In this document: piece by piece, positions 1 through 11,200 of the stretch
Layout: each line of letters opens with the position of its first letter
Numbering within the stretch: position 1 is the stretch's first letter
NCBI GenBank assembly: GCA_001414485.1
Contig: LLEY01000018.1
Coordinates: 496,001-560,000, forward strand
DNA length: 64,000 bases
Direction: 5' to 3'
From: Calycina herbarum
Lineage: Eukaryota > Ascomycota > Leotiomycetes > Helotiales > Pezizellaceae
Notes under the pieces: generated by a model
What the model was told of the DNA's origin: nothing
Database searches by the model: none
What the model saw: the letters and a program-made list of their open reading frames with translations, nothing else
Position numbers and translations under genes: made by a program

Positions 1-1401
1 AATTAGTAACGTATTAAGAACTACTATCTATAACTATCGACAACTAACTCGCTTATATTTAGGTCTTGAAAATCAAAAGTCTATATAAAGAACTTATAGA
101 GGACTTATAGTTTATAGCCGAAAGAAATATATACTACTATAATAAATAACGTAGTTAGAAGCTAACGCTAAAAGAGAGAGATAAAGTCTACTTAGTATAA
201 AAAAATATCGATGTTACGGACCTGGCTACCGCCGAGCACGTGACTCGCGTACGGCTGCTCGCCGGCGTCCGCAAAGCCTGCTATTCCTAGCCTAGCCTAG
301 AACTATTCCTACCTAGGCTAGGAACTATTTCTATAAACGGATCGACATTTCTATAACTTATCGATTCCTTAGCTATCTCTATATTATAGGACCTCTAGAA
401 GTCTCCTCTTTCCTTCTCTTCTCTTCTATAGCTTTAGATCTTTAATTAAACTACCTCTTACTTCTCTGATTATCTGCTACACCTGTATATACTATAGGTA
501 AGGATAACTACTAGAGAGCTAGTAGATTAGGTTTGTTACAATCGATATAAAAAGACTAAGTAATAAACTAGACTATAAAAAACTTAGACTATTTAAAATC
601 AAACGTATTAAAGAACCTTTAAATTATAAATTAGTACTACTAAGGACTATAAACATCTACCTAGTATTCTATATATCTCTACTCGAACCAGCACTACTAG
701 AGGCGCTACCAGCCCTATTCACGGAAATTCAGCTAGTAAACCTAAACGCCGAGTACGAAGTTAAGAGGATTCTTAACTATAAACTTATTAGAGGACGAGT
801 TAAGTACTTAATTAAATAGTTAGATTACCTATACTTAGAAAACACTTAGAAACTAAAGAGTAATCTTAACTATTACTTAAAGGAACTTTAGAAGTTCTAC
901 TAACAAAACCTAAGGCTGCCTAGAACTTAAGACTAGGATTAGATAACGACATATTATTAGAAAGCACCTGTTTAACGAAAGAAGCTATCTCGAAGGCAGG
1001 AAACCAGGAAGACGAGGACGTAGAAGAAGGACTCGGAAGAGTAATCGGAAATCGTTTATATATAGGACTAAAGAAGAACCGATACATAGGCTTTCAAGGT
1101 CTAGAGGAAGGGACGACGAGATAACTAGAACTATTATAAGACCTTTTCGACCGAATATACTCGGAATATTAAGAGGACTTTGAAAGTTCTAGGAAGCAGC
1201 GACGAGACTGTTTTCGACAAAAAGAATAAGTCTCCGCTAGACGTTACGCGGACTCGATTTGTATAGTAAGAGCTAGACGCTCTTTTCGCTTAGTATAAGA
1301 GGAGGATATGTTTATATTTAAAGGAGGGTTAATACCTATCTAACGACATATTTTAAGATTATATTCTAGCGTAGGGACACGCTAGGCTAAGAAGGGGATA
1401 G
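1..1401 (+). mobile_element. Ty3/Gypsy chromovirus, 3' portion (integrase end, chromodomain, 3' tail), RIP-degraded
   Basis: This is the 3' part of a Ty3-type retroelement whose 5' part lies outside the window. It is homologous over its first ~900 bp to 30660-31260 and to 35100-35326, and in reverse to about 38640-39400. Conceptual translation gives the integrase C-terminus followed by a chromodomain at about 748-905, with a recognisable YLIKQLDYLY..ENT core (YLVKW..ENTW type). This marks it as a chromovirus. Stops are frequent and fit CAG-to-TAG and TGG-to-TAG changes, as expected from RIP. A polypurine tract (AAGAAGGGGATA, 1389-1400) sits directly before the 3' LTR. A solo LTR interrupts the element at 212-540. 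The segment at about 910-1390 differs from the matching part of the 23518-32339 element, so the two belong to different subfamilies. No functional protein is expected. Confidence 0.85.
212..540. mobile_element. Solo LTR nested in the chromovirus, with 5-bp target duplication
   Basis: This 329-bp block begins TGTTACGG and ends TTGTTACA (TG..CA). It is flanked by the direct repeat ATCGA at 207-211 and 541-545. Removing the block and one ATCGA restores the continuous integrase sequence seen at 30870-30900. That is the signature of an LTR retroelement insertion reduced to one LTR by recombination. Its first ~65 bp are GC-rich and the rest is AT-rich. Its sequence is not that of the host element's LTR at 1402-1852, so it comes from another family. 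Confidence 0.8.
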
Positions 1402-1852
1402 TGTTACGAATCACGTACTAGTATATAACTAAGTAAAGTCTAGGCGACACTCTAATAGGATAAGCACTATAGTAACTCTAAACGGAAGAAAGGATTAGAT
1501 TAAATCCAGGGATCTTATTATAGTTATATTACGTAACTTAGTTAGAAACGGTCAGGTGATGGAGTCTAGTTTTAAGGAGCCCTGGAAATGGAGTCGGACT
1601 CTATCTTCGGGACTCCTACTAAGCAGGACTCTAAAAACATGAACGAAGGTTCTATATAAGACTGACACGTCTGTTATTAGATAGGAGCTTCGTACTCAAC
1701 TTTAGTTATCAATCTTATCATTTTATTTAACATCTTTGATACAAGTAACGAGTTCACTTCTAAGTGAACAACCCAGCGCATTCATACTTCTTACTGCATA
1801 CCAACCTTCGAGACTTAGTCACCTTTATTTAGTTCGTTTGAGTTTCGTTACA
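1402..1852 (+). repeat. 3' LTR of chromovirus (451 bp)
   Basis: It starts TGTTACGAATCACG after the polypurine tract and ends TTTCGTTACA. It matches the two 450-bp LTRs at 23518-23967 and 31890-32339 and the inverted one at 35635-36081, over the whole length with scattered transitions. Directly after it lies pogo-element sequence, so this chromovirus had inserted into a pogo-like transposon. Confidence 0.9.
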
Positions 1853-2078
1853 GTGGGGAGGATAAAGGATAATTAACTCGGCGATGTTATAGTACTTACG
1901 GGAAAACTAGTTATAATACGCAGACTTGTTAAGAGGCTATAGATACATCTAGTTTATTAGATTATGAGTAGTTTTAATAATTTTAATATATTGTGGTGGT
2001 TTTATTACATTTTAAGGTGGTGGGGTAGTAGAAAAGTGCGCGACTTAGTGATATGCGCGACTCGGTGATAAACCACGT
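1853..2078 (+). mobile_element. 3' end of a Fot1/Flipper-like (pogo) DNA transposon
   Basis: The block is homologous to the last ~220 bp of the elements at 28051-29911 and 36239-38100 (shared stretch around CTAGTTATAATA, then CTAGTTTATTAGATT). It ends in the shared terminus CCACGT followed by TA (2079-2080). Next to the terminus are two copies of a 17-bp unit, GCGCGACTYRGTGATAW. The left part of the transposon would lie beyond the window, on the far side of the chromovirus that inserted into it. No coding capacity remains. Confidence 0.8.
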
Positions 2079-2293
2079 TATCAATTTTTTAGTTCATAAA
2101 TTAAAACTATCTTCGGCATTTCAGCATTAAATTCTCAAGATTTTCACCATCGCCCACTTTTCGAATCCTTACACTTTGGAACAAGTCATACATATATTTA
2201 CAAACATGTCCTTATGGTACATAAGTTTCGCCTATCCCATCCGCCAGTTATACCCTAGCACTAACTTATGATACAGTATACATATATATAAAC

Positions 2294-3865
2294 TCATTTG
2301 ACAAACTTATCATCTACCCACTTCGCAAACTTGACGCTCGGCTCATCGACCAAAATTGTGCACCAATTCGCCAAAGCCAGAGCTAGTGGCAGCATAAATG
2401 CCCACGCCAGCAGATATGCGACAATGTTCCAAAAGAACCCCTTGATCTCCACAAGCTCGATCTCCGGATGCTCTGGAGCCTGGTAATGCGTGCCGAGAAT
2501 GTTGAGAATCTCCTTTCGAATCCAATGGCCGAGGATGGTTCCGATCATACGGTGCGTGAGATAGAGCATAAAGCTGATTTTGCCCAAATAACGACAGGAG
2601 GGCCTCTTGAAGAAGCGGCGCAGATTGGCAAAGTGTGCAAGTCCCGAGATTATCATGATTCCGGACCAGCACCAGAAGTAGCGTTGTCCACCTTCGATGT
2701 CATGCCAATTTCGTGGAATCAAGTTATCGGTCCATTCATAGCCAGGACGTTCGTAGAAATCTTTATTTGCGATGGGAATGCCCCCTAGCCAACCACCGAC
2801 AAGAAGAACGAACACCCAGAAGCGGCGTGAGCGACCACTCATACGATCGGAGAGCTGTTCAAAACCGCCAGCTTGCTTGACATAGTCTGCGAGAAGAATC
2901 CCAGTAGTAAAGAGCCAGTAATTCCATCTTGCCGATAGACAACAGTAGATGGGCACCATGACCAGGATGATGGTTCGCTTTGTGTAGTTGCGTATTCGGC
3001 TGACCATCAACAAAACAATGAACACGATAAGCGAGCCTGCCCATTCCACCGGCATGGTCCACATGGTATGATTGTACTGGTGCAAATCTTCCCAATTGTT
3101 TTTTTCCAAGTGGAAAGGATTTGCGAATCGCTCGCACTCCCAGATATAGTCCCCAAGCTGGGCAAGGAAAGAATCTCTTCTGGTGACCGCCGGCAGATCG
3201 ACCAGACCCATATAGTATTGTATTAGGGAGAGGATTCCGATTATAAAACAAGGCACAAACAAGCGCATCCATCGCCTGAAGGCCGTAGAGCCTAGAGACA
3301 GTACAAACTTCTCATGCCGTCCTTCTCGGATCGAGGAAAGGCTCGACCAAGAAAGAACGAAGCCAGATAGCACGAAGAAGATCCCAACCTGGGTAGTTCC
3401 CGAACACCAAATGAGTCTGAGATACGGCAACCTCCAAATTTCCCACGGATGAGTGTTTGGCGCGCCATAAGGAGTTTCGGTGCTGAAAGCAAATGTGTCG
3501 AGATTGTAATGATATACCATGACCAAAAAAGCCGCCACACCTCGTAACCCGTCGAGCCACGCAGTCTCCCGTAAGTCATCGTCTCTTGAAGCTGTAAATC
3601 CAAATATCGTCGCCATCACACCCCGAGCAGTGCGGTCATTTTTTAAATCCCCGGGTTTCAACGAACGGTTGATGGAGCGCACGACATCACGCAGAGCGTA
3701 GAGCATTGATCGACTCATCGCCGAGAAGAACTCTCCCCTTCCGATACCAGACCCCCTGATCTCCCTCCGTGAAATTGAAACCCCAGTGCCGCTCTGCACA
3801 TCCTCAATAGGGAGCAGGTGCTCTTCTAATTCCAACTCCTCGGTGCGGAGAGCGTCGTGCTGCAT
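2294..3865 (-). CDS. [15 protein letters not shown] 3 family integral membrane protein
   Basis: This is a single-exon gene of 523 codons. After a hydrophilic N-terminus of about 100 residues comes the hallmark of the [15 protein letters not shown]3 family (OafA/NodX/YrhL-like, PF01757), WLDGLRGVAAFLVMVYHYN at about residues 103-121. It is followed by GTTQVGIFFVLSGFVLSW and a series of hydrophobic segments to the C-terminus, about 8-10 predicted helices. The histidine in VYHY corresponds to the conserved catalytic position. Family members move acyl groups (often acetyl) from donors onto sugars, lipids or small molecules across a membrane; the substrate here cannot be told. Length is normal for fungal members and the first ATG is used. 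The 3' end lies only ~215 bp from the transposon block at 1-2078, and the reading frame is intact. Confidence 0.9.
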   Translation of the reverse strand: MQHDALRTEELELEEHLLPIEDVQSGTGVSISRREIRGSGIGRGEFFSAMSRSMLYALRDVVRSINRSLKPGDLKNDRTARGVMATIFGFTASRDDDLRETAWLDGLRGVAAFLVMVYHYNLDTFAFSTETPYGAPNTHPWEIWRLPYLRLIWCSGTTQVGIFFVLSGFVLSWSSLSSIREGRHEKFVLSLGSTAFRRWMRLFVPCFIIGILSLIQYYMGLVDLPAVTRRDSFLAQLGDYIWECERFANPFHLEKNNWEDLHQYNHTMWTMPVEWAGSLIVFIVLLMVSRIRNYTKRTIILVMVPIYCCLSARWNYWLFTTGILLADYVKQAGGFEQLSDRMSGRSRRFWVFVLLVGGWLGGIPIANKDFYERPGYEWTDNLIPRNWHDIEGGQRYFWCWSGIMIISGLAHFANLRRFFKRPSCRYLGKISFMLYLTHRMIGTILGHWIRKEILNILGTHYQAPEHPEIELVEIKGFFWNIVAYLLAWAFMLPLALALANWCTILVDEPSVKFAKWVDDKFVK

Positions 3866-4816
3866 CTTCTCTTGCTCTTCTTCAAATCAGGTCGGCGAGG
3901 AGTGCAGACTCATGAAGATACCACTAAGTCGTCATCAAGGTTTTTGAAGTTCATGCGTAAATGCACGTGCAGCCTCGGTACCTCGTGTTTCTGTCGTCCT
4001 GAGCGTTTTGAAGGGATATTTTGGCTGACCATTTTCCTCAGTGTATTATGGGAGACGCGTATGAAGGATCTGACGTGTTCTCGCCTTATTTAAATGTCAA
4101 GATCTGACAAGGGTGCTGCAGCTAAAGATTTCACGTTTCATCCGGCGGGGGGTAAAATACTCTTCTTCTATTGTAATTCGCGCTGCCATCCGAAGTAGTT
4201 TTACGGCATCGCGCACTCACTTGTGTCCAACCAATGATGGTTCATTCGAGCAAGTGCCGCCCTTACTCTATTGTCGCATAGTTGATGTTAGTCAATTATG
4301 CATTTTGGTTCAATGATTCAGCCTCAAAGATTTTGAGACAGTACGTGATTTGGTGAGCCCAGGCCAAAATTCCAACCTCTTCAGTTTCTTCGAATATATA
4401 ACTTAACAACAATTTTTATGGTACATACGACCACAGACTGAGGAGAATTGGGCTAAGTCCTTGCTCTCCATGTACACAGGCCTCAGGTAACTTCGGTTTT
4501 TGTAGAAAGGGAGATTGATTTTCTGGGTTTCAGGTTTTCAGGCTAGGCCATAGATAGGCAGATGAACGGAAGCTTATATGTGTGACGACACGTACGATGT
4601 GTGGTCCGCGCAGGTGCGAACAGTCCAAGGTGTAGGTTGTGGAAGCGTAGAACTGTCTATTCCTAGCTGAGGAGATAGCACGTGATTGTATGAACCAGTC
4701 TATTTTTAGGGATATGTCCTCAGGCCACAAGTGTAGCCTTGTTCTAAATTGAACCTCAGTTGCACGGACGAACATATTCATTACACGCTTTCCTCGTCTG
4801 CCCTATTGTAATAATA
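3866..4816. other. Intergenic region between divergent genes
   Basis: This interval separates the start of the [15 protein letters not shown] (minus strand) from the start of the NACHT-WD40 gene (plus strand) and must hold both promoters. Apart from a 5S rRNA pseudogene at 4423-4486, I see no gene; short open frames here have no family resemblance. Confidence 0.6.
4423..4486 (+). pseudogene. 5S rRNA pseudogene (5' half only)
   Basis: It matches the first ~62 nt of the 5S gene at 12807 almost throughout: ACATACGACCACAGACTGAG, then AGAATTGGGC, then TACACAGGCCTCAG. After CCTCAG the sequence diverges, and the 3' half (box C and the GGTGGGTGACCACC arm) is absent. It is a truncated copy, as is common where 5S genes are dispersed by retroposition. 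Confidence 0.8.
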
Positions 4817-7618
4817 ATGGCAGAAGCTCTCGGACTTGCTGCAGGTGTTATTGCAGTTATCGATTTATCTGCAAAGGTTGCCTCACGGTGCTCTGAGTAC
4901 TACGGCAATGTCAAGAATGCTCGAGACGATATCGAACGCCTTCAAAGTGAGGCTCAAGGATTGAAAGCAACACTTGAGAGGCTCCAGTCACTATACCACG
5001 GCCCAAATGGTGTGAAACTCCTGGAATCCCAGACCTTGTATCAAGGAGTCGAAGACTGCAAGAAGCAGCTCGCCCAGCTAAAAACAAAGCTCGAACCTCG
5101 AACAACAAACAGATTAATGAGTCGTTGTGGAATGCGCGCTTTGAAATGGCCTCTTAAGAGCAAGGAGGTGGATGGAATTATGAAGAAGCTTAGGAATTTA
5201 AAGGACAATATATCTTTTAGTCTTCAAGTTGACCAAGAGTACGTGCTTTTGTTTATGTTTCAAGTAACAGAATCTAATAATATATCTACAGGGTACAACT
5301 TCTCAACATCCACCAAAAGATTGTCCTCGATAAACTTCAGTCTGCCGACAACGCCACATATGACTCCTATGATGAGGAACACAATGCTAAATGCTACCCA
5401 GGAACTCGAATGGAACTCCTTCGGCAGATAGATACCTGGGCTAGGAATCAAGACAGCGAACATATATTCTGGCTAAATGGTATGGCAGGCACTGGCAAAT
5501 CTACAATCTCCCGCACAGTGGCCCAAAATTTCACCGATAAAGGAGACCTCGGTGCTAGCTTCTTCTTCAAGAGAGGTGAAGGCGACCGCGGCCACGCAAA
5601 ATTTCTTATTACGACAATTATTACTCAACTCGTCCAAAAACTACCTTCCTTGGCGCCGCATGTTCAAAATGCAATTGACACCGACCCGGGAATCTCTAGG
5701 AGGGCTTTGAAACAACAATTTGATATACTTGTCTTACAACCGCTAGGCAAGATACAAAGCGATCATCAGAAGTCTTCAAGTATCATAATTGTGATTGATG
5801 CCCTTGACGAGTGCGACCGAGAAGAGGACATCAGAATTATAATTCACCTATTCTCACAAGTGAAACATATAATATCGGTACAACTCAAGTTCTTTTTGAC
5901 AAGCAGGCCAGAGCTTCCAATTCGCCTTGGTTTTGAGAACATAAGAGGTAAATATGAAGGACTGGCTCTCCATCAAATTCCTGAGCCTATTGTTAAGGAG
6001 GATATCTCTGCATTTCTCAAGCACGAATTAGCAATGATCCAAGAAGATTACAACAAATCAGTCCCCCTAAGCCGGCAATTACCCGCGGACTGGCCAGGCC
6101 ACACAAATATACAAAGCTTAATCGAAATGGCTATCCCGTTATTCATTTTTGCTACAACCGTCTGCCGGTTTATCAACGACCGAAAATGCGGCCAACCTGA
6201 CAAACAACTTGCTAAGGTTTTAAGATATCATACTAAAAGCCAAGCATCCAAGCTTGATGCCACGTATCTCCCGGTCCTTGATCAGTTACTAGATGGAGTC
6301 AACAAGTTAGAAAAGCAAGGCATAGTAGAAGAATTTCAGCAAGTCGTTGGCTCAATTGTTATTCTCGCCAGCCCTCTTTCCGCCACTTCTCTAGACCGAC
6401 TACTTGGGCTCCACAAAGGTACAGTCGATAGTAGAACAGATCTTCTTCACTCGGTTCTGAGCATTCCCTCTTGTCCTGATGACCCTATCCGACTACTCCA
6501 TCTATCGTTTCGGGATTTCCTCGTCGATGCCGAGAAGCGCGAGATAAACCCCTTTTGGATCGAGGAGGAGCAAGCGCACCAAAGGATAGCCGTTAATAGT
6601 ATTCGCCTAATGTCAAGTTCTTTAAAGAAAGACATCTGTGGTCTAGAGGCTCCTGGCGTGCTTGTAAAAGATGTGGCAAGCAGTCGAGTAAAGAAATGCC
6701 TAACTCCGGAGGTCAGGTACGCATGTCTCTACTGGATTCAACATGTTCAGAAGAGTGGGGCCCGGCTTCGTGATAATGACCAAGTCCATCAGTTCCTGGA
6801 GCTACATCTCCTTCACTGGCTTGAGGCTATTGGCTGGATAGGAAGGACTTCAGAAGCGCTTGTTGCAATAGCTTCCTTAGAAGCGCTTGTTACGGTAAGC
6901 CTTCTTTATAATATACCAAGTCACCTAACTAATTATCACCAAGGAAAATGAAAGTTCTAATGTACGCTGCTTTATTAACGATGCAAAGCGATTTGCCTTA
7001 TATAATCGATCAGTGATTGAAAAGGCACCCCTTCAACTATATTGTTCAGCCCTCGTCTTTGCTCCAGAGAATAGTATAGTTAAGATACAGTTCAAGAAGG
7101 ATATCCTACCCCGGATTCAAATGCGGTCAAAACTACGAGCAGATTGGAGTGCGACGCTGCAGACGCTCGAGGGCCATTCCAACTTCGTCAGGTCCGTAGC
7201 CTTCTCGCCAGATGGCAAGGTAGTGGCTTCAGGCTCGGACGACGAGACAGTGCGGCTCTGGGAGGCCAGCACAGGCACGCCACTACAGACGCTCGAGGGC
7301 CATTCCAACTTCGTCAGGTCCGTAGCCTTCTCGCCAGATGGCAAGGTAGTGGCTTCAGGCTCGGACGACGAGACAGTGCGGCTCTGGGAGGCCAGCACAG
7401 GCACGCCACTGCAGACGCTCGAGGGCCATTCCGACACCGTCAGGTCTGTGGCCTTCTCGTTACATAACCTTACAGTGTTAGATAATTGGGTAATGAAGGA
7501 CAAGAAAACCATTCTTTGGCTTCCTCCAGATTATCGTCTAACATCTGTAGCTGTGTGGAATAAAACAATTGTTATAGGACATTCGTCAGGGGGTATTTCC
7601 ATTCTTCAACTTGAATAA
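4817..7618 (+). CDS. NLR-like STAND protein: HeLo-like N-terminus, NACHT, WD40 repeats
   Basis: Three exons are inferred: 4817-5238, 5292-6894 and 6944-7618, giving 899 residues. Both introns (53 and 49 bp) have GTACGT or GTAAGC donors, a CTAAY branch site and an AG end, and splicing restores the family frame. Residues 1-~145 (MAEALGLAAGVIAVIDLSAK..) match the fungal STAND N-terminal (HeLo-like) domain, a likely membrane-active cell-death effector. The NACHT follows: Walker A GMAGTGKST at about residue 210, Walker B IIVIDALDECD at about 312, and a TSRPE sensor motif. Exon 3 carries the usual FINDAKRFALYNRSVI linker, two complete 42-residue WD40 units and a truncated third. Known relatives (HET-E, HET-D and HET-R of Podospora) recognise non-self through the WD40 face and trigger heterokaryon incompatibility or cell death. 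It converges with the second NACHT gene downstream. Confidence 0.9.
7161..7459 (+). repeat. 126-bp WD40-encoding tandem repeat
   Basis: Unit starts are at 7161, 7287 and 7413. The first two 126-bp units differ at essentially one position (CTA versus CTG just before the unit junctions). The third unit agrees for about 47 bp and then leaves the pattern. The unit is clearly more GC-rich than the rest of the gene. Each encodes one 42-residue WD40 blade of the form TLEGHS.FVRSVAFSPDGKV. Confidence 0.95.
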
Positions 7619-8252
7619 GTTAAAGTCAAAAATAGTTCGTGAAAAAATGTTTTAGATATTTTTCATCTTTTCCTACTTTATAATTATATTATATTTATTT
7701 AATAACTTTGATAAAGAGAGGTCTGGGGAAGCTGTTGCTAATATACCTTTCTCAAAAACCAAAAAATTCTATCTTTGTAATTAGGTTATAGCACAAGTTA
7801 GAATCTTCGAGAAGCTAGGTGTATGCGTCCTCCTTCACTCACTAAGCAACTACGTGCCACGCAGCCACAGGCACCAGCACGCATTTCAAATGATACATAA
7901 TCGGAATTGCTGCCTAAATATTTAAGGCCTGAAAGCTTTTCGCTCTAATCCAAATATCGTTCGTCGCTTCGACCGAGGTACTAATCCGCGTAACAATCTT
8001 ATATGATTTTATACACCACAGCAACCACAAGGCTAATATTGATCTCCTGCATAGTATTAAGGCCTTAGAGCTCGGATAGGATCCTTTCATAAGTATTAGG
8101 GATAGTATAAGCTCTGTGGTAGAGCTGTAGTAAAGGAAGTCTGTTATGCTATAAAATGAGACTCTTTGTAAATCAGGCGTGAGGGCGACGATGCGACCGT
8201 GATTTTTAGTAGGAAAGGTTCAGGGAGTCCAGGAGTGGCCATGGAACATAAC
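7619..8252. other. Intergenic region between convergent NACHT genes
   Basis: This region carries the 3' ends of both NACHT genes. It is AT-rich in its first ~150 bp. No gene, RNA or clear terminal repeat was recognised. Confidence 0.5.
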
Positions 8253-11200
8253 TTATAAAAAAATACAGGCGATATTAAGGTATGTATAGATTTTAAAATG
8301 CTTGAAGTCAATGTACCTGTCATATTTTCCGGCACGTAGGGTTTTCCGGCACGCAGGGATGGACGTTAGCAATGGTTCCCCCTCGAAACTGACTATATGG
8401 TTATCCGGGAACTGCAAAACGTACAACATTACGGGGTCTTGAGTTGTTTCCCTAGAAATATGATCCTGATTATTCCCGGCACTATTGGAAAGAGCACAAA
8501 GAATTCGCTCTGAAAGTCCTAAACTCTTCGCCGTATAAAGAAGCATGCTAGGTATTTGAAGGTTGACGGGATCCTTAAGTAGAAGAGAAACCATCTTTTC
8601 AATCTCTGTCACCGGTGCTTTGCACCGCATGACATCGAACAGAATATTTTCTCCACCAACTTCATCGCACGTAGCCCCATGCTCGAGTAGAAGTTGCACA
8701 AGGTGGAGTTGGCCGTTCTGGATTGCAATTCTCAGGGCAGATACTTCGGTGTCGTATTTCACCCGATTTTGATATATTCCCTCGCGCTTGATCATCAGAT
8801 CGTCGTTAATGATTGACTTCGGTCTTGGTCGTATAAGAGCTTTTACGCTATCAGAATGCCCCTCTTGAACTGACAAAAATAATGCTGAATTTCGAGTGTC
8901 CTGAATGGCAATATCTTGAGAATTTCCATTCTGTGTTAGATGTTGAAGATGATACTCCACACCGTCATCGTGTCCAATAAATGAGCAGAATAGAAGGTCC
9001 TCGCTTCCTTCGATCGATTTATCCGCGTAAAGTATTCTGGAAAAATCGAGACTTCGGCCTTCTTTCTCTGGTAAAGTCCTAAACCAATTCCCGCAAATGT
9101 TTGAATGCACATTACAAAGGCTCAGAGATTGTTCCAATAAATGAGTGCCCCGATGACAAGGCTTAGGGAGGCGGTAGTGCAACGCCCAATATGAAGATGC
9201 GTATTCAAGAAACTGATGCTTTCTAAATCGAACATTTAGAAGGAATTGGTCCCGATGTCGAGGGTCAAATGCCCTGGTTGAGTCTAGAGTGGAACACTGT
9301 CTATAGAGAATGTCATCGCCTGCGAGAGAGCTATTATCGGCTGTTTCTCGGTTGGGACTTTTATTGGAGTCACAATGGTTGTCAGGCTTGCGAGTCTTAG
9401 ACTCTTCGGACACTTCGAATTCGTTGAAGCAGAGATATCGGATGCAAGCCCAAGCAAGGAGCTCGTTTGATTTGGCAATGTCCAATGAATGTTGCCACAT
9501 ATTTTCAGTGGCTGTGCTTGTGGCAGCGGAAAACGTAGCAGATGTTTTAACTAGGAATTCCTTCGCCGTTTGATGGATAAGATAGATCTTGTCATCTTCT
9601 ATAGTGATAAAGAGGCCACACTGATTCCGAATTTTGAGAGCAAAGTCTTCTAAGCTTTCAACGTCCTCTAAGCTTTCAACGTCCAAATCCTGGAAAGATC
9701 GACTTTCTTCCTCCATAGAACTTGCAATTCTCATCTCAGAGACACTCAATGGCCGAACAGCAGCAATAATAAGCTTGAGAAGTTTCTTGCCTTCTTCGGG
9801 GGCTGGAATATTCTGCAGCATCGCTTCGTATATTTGGAATAAGTCTGATGGAATCCTTGAAAGAAAATTTCGCATCTTTTTGCACGTTCTGACATTCATG
9901 CTTACAGCTGACTCGGTCACGAGTTGCAGAATTAAACTTATGCACAGATAAGTGCCATTCTTCATTTCTAGGAGGTGGCGGCACATAATATCAGCGACTT
10001 CTTCCTTGAGATTGAGCATTTCTCGAAGCGTCGAGACCTTTGTTTCGATAGCCAACTTAATTTCCTCTTGTAAACACTTCGCGTTGCTATCATCACTGAC
10101 ACACAGCCGAGTCCTTTCCCTTAATTTGCAGAATCTTCCAAATAGCATCTCATATTTGTGGTAAGGTCGAGTAGTGATGAGGAACTTCAGTTTTCGTGAC
10201 TTCCTATGATGACCGTCGTAAGGTGCTTCAAATTCTGTATAGAAGCAGACCAGTTTTTCAACAAATTTCTTAGTCTCCCAATCATCTGAACCTTCATCAA
10301 ACGCATCCAAAATGCACACCAAAGCTGGCAAGCTTTCATCGGCCGCGACTATCTCTAGTATATTCCAAAGAGTCGACACCGACTTATAGAATAAACTGTC
10401 TTTCTTTGCATATGGCACGGCATATTTGATCAAGTCTGGTCTCTGATCAAATAATTGATACAATAGGACACTTAACATCTCCCATGCTTCTCTTTTGTCA
10501 TCGTATCTGAAAAAATAGTAGCAGACAACAATATTAGCAGGTCCCAAAAGCTTCTCATCGATGAGAGATCGGGTCAGGACCGTTTTCCCACAACCTGGAC
10601 CAGCTGTTATGATCAAGATGCCGATGCTCTTGTCATCTCTCCAGTCAGTGAACTTCGAGTTATGGAAGACCCAGCCGCACGTATTAGGAACGCGCACACC
10701 ACGTTAATCTCTGTCTTTGTTCTTCTCATAGTCCACCGACCCTCGAAGCTTATGGCGACACCTCTCTTCCTAATTGTCGCGTTCCAAGGATTTTTGTTTC
10801 AAAAGATTCTCTTCAGCGGCATATTGAAGCCGTGCAAACCCCTTGTTCATTGAACAAAAAATCTCAAAATGACGTAGGTCTCGTTCGAAAAACTCCCGTT
10901 GCCACAACTCTTGATCGAAGATTTGGAAATACTTTCCACATTCGACATCACAGCGCTTGACTTCTTCAAGAAGCGAGTCCTGATTCCCAATCTTAAACAT
11001 TCCTTTAACAACTCGGGAATGTTTAAGCTGGGAAATATTGCACACGCAACGTGCTTGGTACTCTAGTATCTTCGAGTAGAGGTTCGAAATAGCTCCATCA
11101 AAAGGCTCTGCGAGCGAGCTATCACGCTGAACGCGATTTTTTAGAGCAAATCTAGTTTCGGTACCAGTATTCCAGTAGGTGCGTTCGATTGCGAAATAAC

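Noticed and set aside
7117..7512. Antisense ORF across the WD40 repeats
   Set aside because: Repetitive mirror of the 126-bp repeat units, not an independent gene.
11085..11105. GGTTCGAAATAGC as a possible tRNA B box
   Set aside because: No matching A box, acceptor stem or T-arm pairing nearby; it lies inside the NACHT-ankyrin coding sequence.
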